Shown here: positions 7,001-9,407 of the stretch, piece by piece
Layout of the letters: every line of letters starts with the position of its first letter
Position numbering within the stretch: the first letter of the stretch is position 1
Origin: Desulfobulbaceae bacterium UBA5123
GTDB lineage: Bacteria > Desulfobacterota > Desulfobulbia > Desulfobulbales > UBA5123
NCBI GenBank assembly: GCA_002415465.1
Contig: DHYT01000076.1
Location: 4,746-14,152, forward strand
Direction of reading: 5' to 3'
Length of the DNA stretch: 9,407 bases
Program-made: the position numbers and the translations under genes
Notes under the pieces: model-generated
What the model saw: only the letters and a program-made list of their open reading frames with translations
What the model was told of the DNA's origin: nothing
Database searches by the model: none

Positions 7001-8281
7001 TTAACACTGGTTTGATTTGATCTTTGCCGCAAGCCCCCGGCACCACTCCGCTAGGTTCTCGGGGAGCGGGATCTCTTCCTGGGCGCGGGTGCTCATGTCT
7101 CGTAAAATAGCGATATTCTTTGTCATTTCCTCTTCGCCGAGGATCAGGGTGTAGGCGGCGTTGGCGCGGCCCGCCTGTTTCATCTGGCTTTTGAGGCTTC
7201 TGCCCTCGATGTCCATCCCGGCCTGCAGGCCGTTCGTGCGCAGCCCGTGGAGGATGGGGAAGGCGATTCTTTGCGCCTCTTCGCCCAGGGCGGCGATAAA
7301 GAGATCGCTTGCCGGGCCGTTGTCCTGCCCCTCCTGTTGCTGAAGCAGCAACACCAGCCGTTCCATGCCCATGGCAAAGCCGATGCCGGGCAGGCTCGGG
7401 CCGCCCAGTTGCTCGACCAGCCCGTCGTAGCGGCCGCCCGCGCCCACCGCGCTTTGCGCGCCCAGGGCGTCGGTGATCAGTTCGAAGGTGGTGCGGTTGT
7501 AATAATCAAGGCCCCGGACCATGAAGGAGTTGATCTTGAACGGGATTGCCAGCTGGGCAAGGCTTTCCTTGACCGTGCCGAAATGATCGCGGCAGCCGCT
7601 GCAGAGATGATCGAGGATCGACGGCGCATCGACATACTGCTCCTGGCAATGGGCGCTCTTGCAATCCAGCACCCGCAAGGGGTTGGTGTGCCGGCGGCGT
7701 TCACAGTCCTCGCAGAGCGAGCCTGCCCGCTCGTCAAGGAATTTGACCAGGGTCTCCTTAAACAGAGGGCGGCACGCCGGGCAGCCCAGGGAGTTGATCT
7801 CCAGGCTCACCGTAATCCCCAGTTCGTTGATCAGCAGCCAGGCCATGGCGATGACCTCGGCGTCCAGGCGGGGGAGATCCGAGCCCAGGACCTCGCAGCT
7901 CAGCTGATGAAACTGGCGCAGCCGCCCCTTCTGGGGCCGCTCGTGACGGAACATGGGGCCGACGGTGTAGAGCTTCTGCACCGGCAGCTTGGCGTGCAGG
8001 CTGTGTTCGATAAAGGCGCGGAGTACGGCGGCGGTACCCTCGGGCCGCATGGTGACGGATTCGCCGTTGCGGTCGGTGAAGGTGTACATCTCCTTTTCGA
8101 CGATATCGGTGGCCTCGCCGATGGAGCGGGCGAACAGCTCGGTTTTTTCAAGGATCGGCACCTTGATCTCGGCAAAGCCGAAGCGATGGAAGATATCGCG
8201 GGCCGTAGCCTCGACCCGCTGCCAGATGCCGACCTCATCGGGGAGAATGTCTTTAAAGCCTTTCAGGGCTCGGATACTCAA
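7001..8281 (-). CDS. hisS: Histidyl-tRNA synthetase
   Basis: A 426-residue class II synthetase of normal HisRS length that charges tRNA-His in the cytosol. Visible parts: the N-terminal ALKGFKDILPDE (residues 5-16), RPEGTAAVLRA (79-89), motif 2 FRHERPQKGRLRQFHQ (111-126), a Cys-rich insertion with CPAC, CEDC and DCK typical of many bacterial HisRS, the histidine-specific VRGLDYY (255-261), AGGRYDGL, motif 3 GIGFAMGMERL, and a C-terminal anticodon-binding domain. The start codon is TTG at 8281 (no ATG is nearby in frame), supported by a strong GGAGG Shine-Dalgarno at 8289-8293, 7 bases away, and by the position of the conserved N-terminus. It is the first gene of the hisS-aspS unit; the 76-base gap to aspS shows no terminator. 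Confidence 0.97.
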   Translation of the reverse strand: MSIRALKGFKDILPDEVGIWQRVEATARDIFHRFGFAEIKVPILEKTELFARSIGEATDIVEKEMYTFTDRNGESVTMRPEGTAAVLRAFIEHSLHAKLPVQKLYTVGPMFRHERPQKGRLRQFHQLSCEVLGSDLPRLDAEVIAMAWLLINELGITVSLEINSLGCPACRPLFKETLVKFLDERAGSLCEDCERRRHTNPLRVLDCKSAHCQEQYVDAPSILDHLCSGCRDHFGTVKESLAQLAIPFKINSFMVRGLDYYNRTTFELITDALGAQSAVGAGGRYDGLVEQLGGPSLPGIGFAMGMERLVLLLQQQEGQDNGPASDLFIAALGEEAQRIAFPILHGLRTNGLQAGMDIEGRSLKSQMKQAGRANAAYTLILGEEEMTKNIAILRDMSTRAQEEIPLPENLAEWCRGLAAKIKSNQC

Positions 8282-8324
8282 CGTAAAACCTCCAACTACG
8301 GTAATTACTGAACAAGATCACAAT

Positions 8325-8352
8325 ATAATAGAAACCCTGCTGTTTATTCCAA
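8325..8352 (-). promoter_or_regulatory. Probable sigma-70-type promoter for hisS-aspS
   Basis: On the minus strand TTGGAA (8352-8347) and TATTAT (8330-8325) are separated by 16 bases; the -10 matches consensus at five of six positions and the -35 at four. A start near 8318 would give a leader of about 37 bases containing the hisS Shine-Dalgarno. This is pattern matching only. Confidence 0.5.
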
Positions 8353-8357
8353 ACAGC
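8339..8357. repeat. 7-bp inverted repeat over the hisS -35 region
   Basis: GCTGTTT (8339-8345) and AAACAGC (8351-8357) form a perfect inverted repeat around ATTCC. It overlaps the proposed -35 box, so it could be an operator. It is too far upstream of the proposed transcription start to be a leader hairpin. Chance occurrence cannot be excluded. Confidence 0.4.
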
Positions 8358-8500
8358 GGCAAAAGTCAAGCAATGCGGCGTCTGTGAGGGGGCAGGGATG
8401 GAGTGCTGGGAGTTGAGGCATTGGAATTGCCGGGCTGCGCGCGTGCAGGTGGCAAGTGAACCTTGGAGAAGTCTGGGGCGGTGTCTGGCGATGTGGGAAT

Positions 8501-8552
8501 GCAAGACCTGACCCCGGTTTTGCCGGTTTTGGACCCCGGTTTTGCGGTTTTG
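8501..8552. repeat. REP-like motif plus imperfect 22/21-bp tandem repeat
   Basis: The motif GCAAGACCTGACCCC (8501-8515; reverse complement GGGGTCAGGTCTTGC) resembles dispersed extragenic elements that I recall as common near REP-associated transposases in environmental bacteria; this is from memory. It runs into two adjacent copies of GACCCCGGTTTTG-(C)CGGTTTTG (8510-8531 and 8532-8552, differing by one C), each itself made of two CGGTTTTG units. No transposase gene is in the window. Confidence 0.6.
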
Positions 8553-8622
8553 GGATTGATTTAACTGGTAGAGGGGGAGTGTGAACTGACGTATCGTGGG
8601 GGCTTGGTTATGAGGAAGGCGG

Positions 8623-8691
8623 ATGGGTCAAGAGCGCGTAATCGGCGGGGCGGGCGTGATCGCAGGGGGTCTTTTTTTTGTTTGGGTGTAA
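8623..8691 (+). CDS. Possible 22-residue single-helix membrane peptide
   Basis: An ATG at 8623 opens a 22-codon frame ending with TAA at 8689-8691. The peptide has a charged N-terminus (MGQER) followed by a glycine-rich hydrophobic stretch VIGGAGVIAGGLFFVWV long enough for one membrane helix. A purine-rich GAGGAAGG (8612-8619) precedes the start. The frame is short and no homologue is recognised, so chance is likely; part of its hydrophobicity comes from a T8 run. Confidence 0.15.
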   Translation: MGQERVIGGAGVIAGGLFFVWV

Positions 8692-8699
8692 TTGGGTAA

Positions 8700-9107
8700 T
8701 TAGTTGAAAAGATTGGCGTGGTCAACCTTGATGCAGCGGTCCATGATCACCTTCAGGCCAGCTGCCTTTGCCTTGGCCGCTGCCGTTTCGTTGGCGATCC
8801 CCTGCTGCATCCAGACGGCCTTGGCGTGGATGGCGATGGCCTCGTCGACCACCGGGCCGACATCCTCGGAGCGGCGGAAGATGTTGACCAGATCTACAGG
8901 GACCGGGATTTCGGTCAGACTGGGATAGCATTTTGCGCCGAGGATGTCGGTTTGCCCCGGATTGACCGGGATGACCGTAAAGCCCGCGGCCATCAGGTAG
9001 CGGGCCACATCGTTGCTGGGTCGGCTGGCCTTGGGGGAAAGACCGACCACGGCGATGGTTTGGACGCCGCGAAGGATGGCGGTGATTTCCGGCAGGGATA
9101 CAAGCAT
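8700..9107 (-). CDS. CoA-binding-domain protein, YccU-like
   Basis: A 135-residue Rossmann-fold protein matching the small CoA_binding family (as in E. coli YccU). It has the nucleotide-binding loop TIAVVGLSPKASRPS (residues 17-31), VIPVNPGQ, VDLVNIFRRSEDV, AVWMQQGIANE, and the conserved C-terminal MDRCIKVDH (122-130). It is expected to be cytosolic and to bind CoA or acyl-CoA as in the N-terminal domain of succinyl-CoA synthetase alpha; its physiological role is unknown. I chose ATG at 9107 because it gives the usual family length and has GGAG 7 bases upstream. A longer frame opens at 9215, but those 36 extra residues do not resemble the family and cover the likely promoter. It is divergent from the cooT-like gene. 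Confidence 0.9.
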   Translation of the reverse strand: MLVSLPEITAILRGVQTIAVVGLSPKASRPSNDVARYLMAAGFTVIPVNPGQTDILGAKCYPSLTEIPVPVDLVNIFRRSEDVGPVVDEAIAIHAKAVWMQQGIANETAAAKAKAAGLKVIMDRCIKVDHANLFN

Positions 9108-9167
9108 TGGCAGGCTCCGGCGGTGATACGGTGCGGTGAAAATGGTGGGCATCCTGTTCTGGAATGT

Positions 9168-9173
9168 ATTATA
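9168..9173 (-). promoter_or_regulatory. Candidate -10 box for the CoA-binding gene
   Basis: A perfect TATAAT on the minus strand lies in an AT-rich patch of an otherwise GC-rich 128-base divergent region. No good -35 is seen at standard spacing. Initiation near 9161 would give a ~54-base leader before ATG 9107. The same patch reads TATTATAAAT on the plus strand and could also serve cooT. Confidence 0.35.
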
Positions 9174-9235
9174 AATGGTTTCCGGTAAAGGGGAAGAAGA
9201 GAGTTTTGCGTTCAACCTTGGCGGCAGGAGAGGAT

Positions 9236-9407
9236 ATGTGCCAGACCAGCGTGGTGCTCGACCGTGACGGCGAGCAGGAAAAGCTCATGGAAAACATCAC
9301 CAGCCTCGAGATGCTGGCGGACGGCGTGCGGATCGCGGCACTGTTCGAGGAGCCCAGGGAAATCACCTCGGTGCGTCTGGCCCGGATCGATTTCATGGCG
9401 GGGAAGG
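9236..9407 (+). CDS. cooT: CooT-family nickel-binding protein, N-terminal part (3' end outside window)
   Basis: The frame opens at ATG 9236 behind AGGAG (9226-9230, 5 bases away) and is still open at the window end after 57 codons. It begins M-C-Q, with the invariant Cys2 of the CooT family, and continues VVLDRDGEQEKLMENITSLE, then a VRIAALFEEP segment and VRLARIDFMAGK, the small beta-barrel pattern of CooT (about 60-70 residues). In Rhodospirillum rubrum CooT is a homodimeric nickel-binding accessory protein for CO dehydrogenase maturation, with Cys2 at the metal site. Members are widespread in anaerobes, often away from cooS, so a CODH role here is inferred. The nearly complete domain is visible; the stop should lie just past the window. 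It is transcribed divergently from the CoA-binding gene. Confidence 0.82.
   Translation, partial: MCQTSVVLDRDGEQEKLMENITSLEMLADGVRIAALFEEPREITSVRLARIDFMAGK

Larger units (their letters stand above)
8358..8699. other. Intergenic region between hisS promoter and CoA-binding gene
   Basis: About 340 bases without a convincing long gene. It contains a REP-like motif next to a degenerate tandem repeat (8501-8552), a possible 22-codon ORF (8623-8691), and a T8 run at 8672-8679 preceded by only a weak 4-bp stem, so I do not call a terminator there. No tRNA-like or riboswitch-like structure was recognised. Confidence 0.6.

Noticed and set aside
5320..7020. 566-codon open frame on the plus strand
   Set aside because: It lies antisense to aspS, whose protein is unmistakable; it is a by-product of GC-rich codon use and shows no recognisable domain.
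7247..8311. 354-codon open frame on the plus strand
   Set aside because: It is antisense to hisS across nearly its whole length and has no recognisable motif.
9108..9215. 36-residue N-terminal extension of the CoA-binding protein
   Set aside because: It is unlike the family, lacks a matching ribosome site, and contains the AT-rich promoter-like patch.

Overview
The window looks like a chromosomal stretch from a GC-rich anaerobe, most plausibly a Desulfobacterota (former Deltaproteobacteria) sulfate-reducer-like organism. The pointers are the end of a RACo-type corrinoid activator at the left edge, a NIL-domain dicluster ferredoxin, a CooT-type nickel protein at the right edge, a hisS-aspS pair, and an aspartyl-tRNA synthetase with the non-discriminating signature. 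This is inferred from family distribution; no rRNA or other marker is present.

Layout. Positions 1-1593 (+) hold the C-terminal part of the RACo-like ASKHA protein, followed after 19 bases by an HD-domain phosphohydrolase. A perfect two-way terminator (1612-1659) separates them from a minus-strand operon read from 3735 down to 1683: a COG2187-type aminoglycoside-phosphotransferase-like kinase, a COG0645-type P-loop kinase in the same frame just behind its amber stop, and the NIL-ferredoxin. Upstream, also on minus, are a DUF309 gene with its own terminator and the frameshifted, 5'-truncated tail of an EamA/DMT transporter. A small HEAT-like gene (+) starts beside this remnant and converges on aspS with 11 bases between stops. 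The pair hisS (TTG start) and aspS runs on minus from a promoter near 8325-8352. A 340-base non-coding stretch follows, holding a short degenerate tandem repeat beside a REP-like motif, then a YccU-like CoA-binding protein (minus) and, divergently, the start of cooT.

How the genes work together. hisS/aspS are housekeeping translation genes, and the aspartyl enzyme probably also charges tRNA-Asn for GatCAB amidation. The two edges touch C1/CO metabolism: RACo-type proteins re-reduce corrinoid cofactors of methyltransfer proteins and CooT is a CO-dehydrogenase nickel accessory protein, but they lie about 9 kb apart with unrelated genes between. I see no phage, CRISPR array, intact insertion sequence or RNA gene. 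The most unusual items are the split kinase pair, the transporter remnant, the orphan NIL-ferredoxin and the repeat-bearing intergenic region. I do not see a clearly new multi-gene system.
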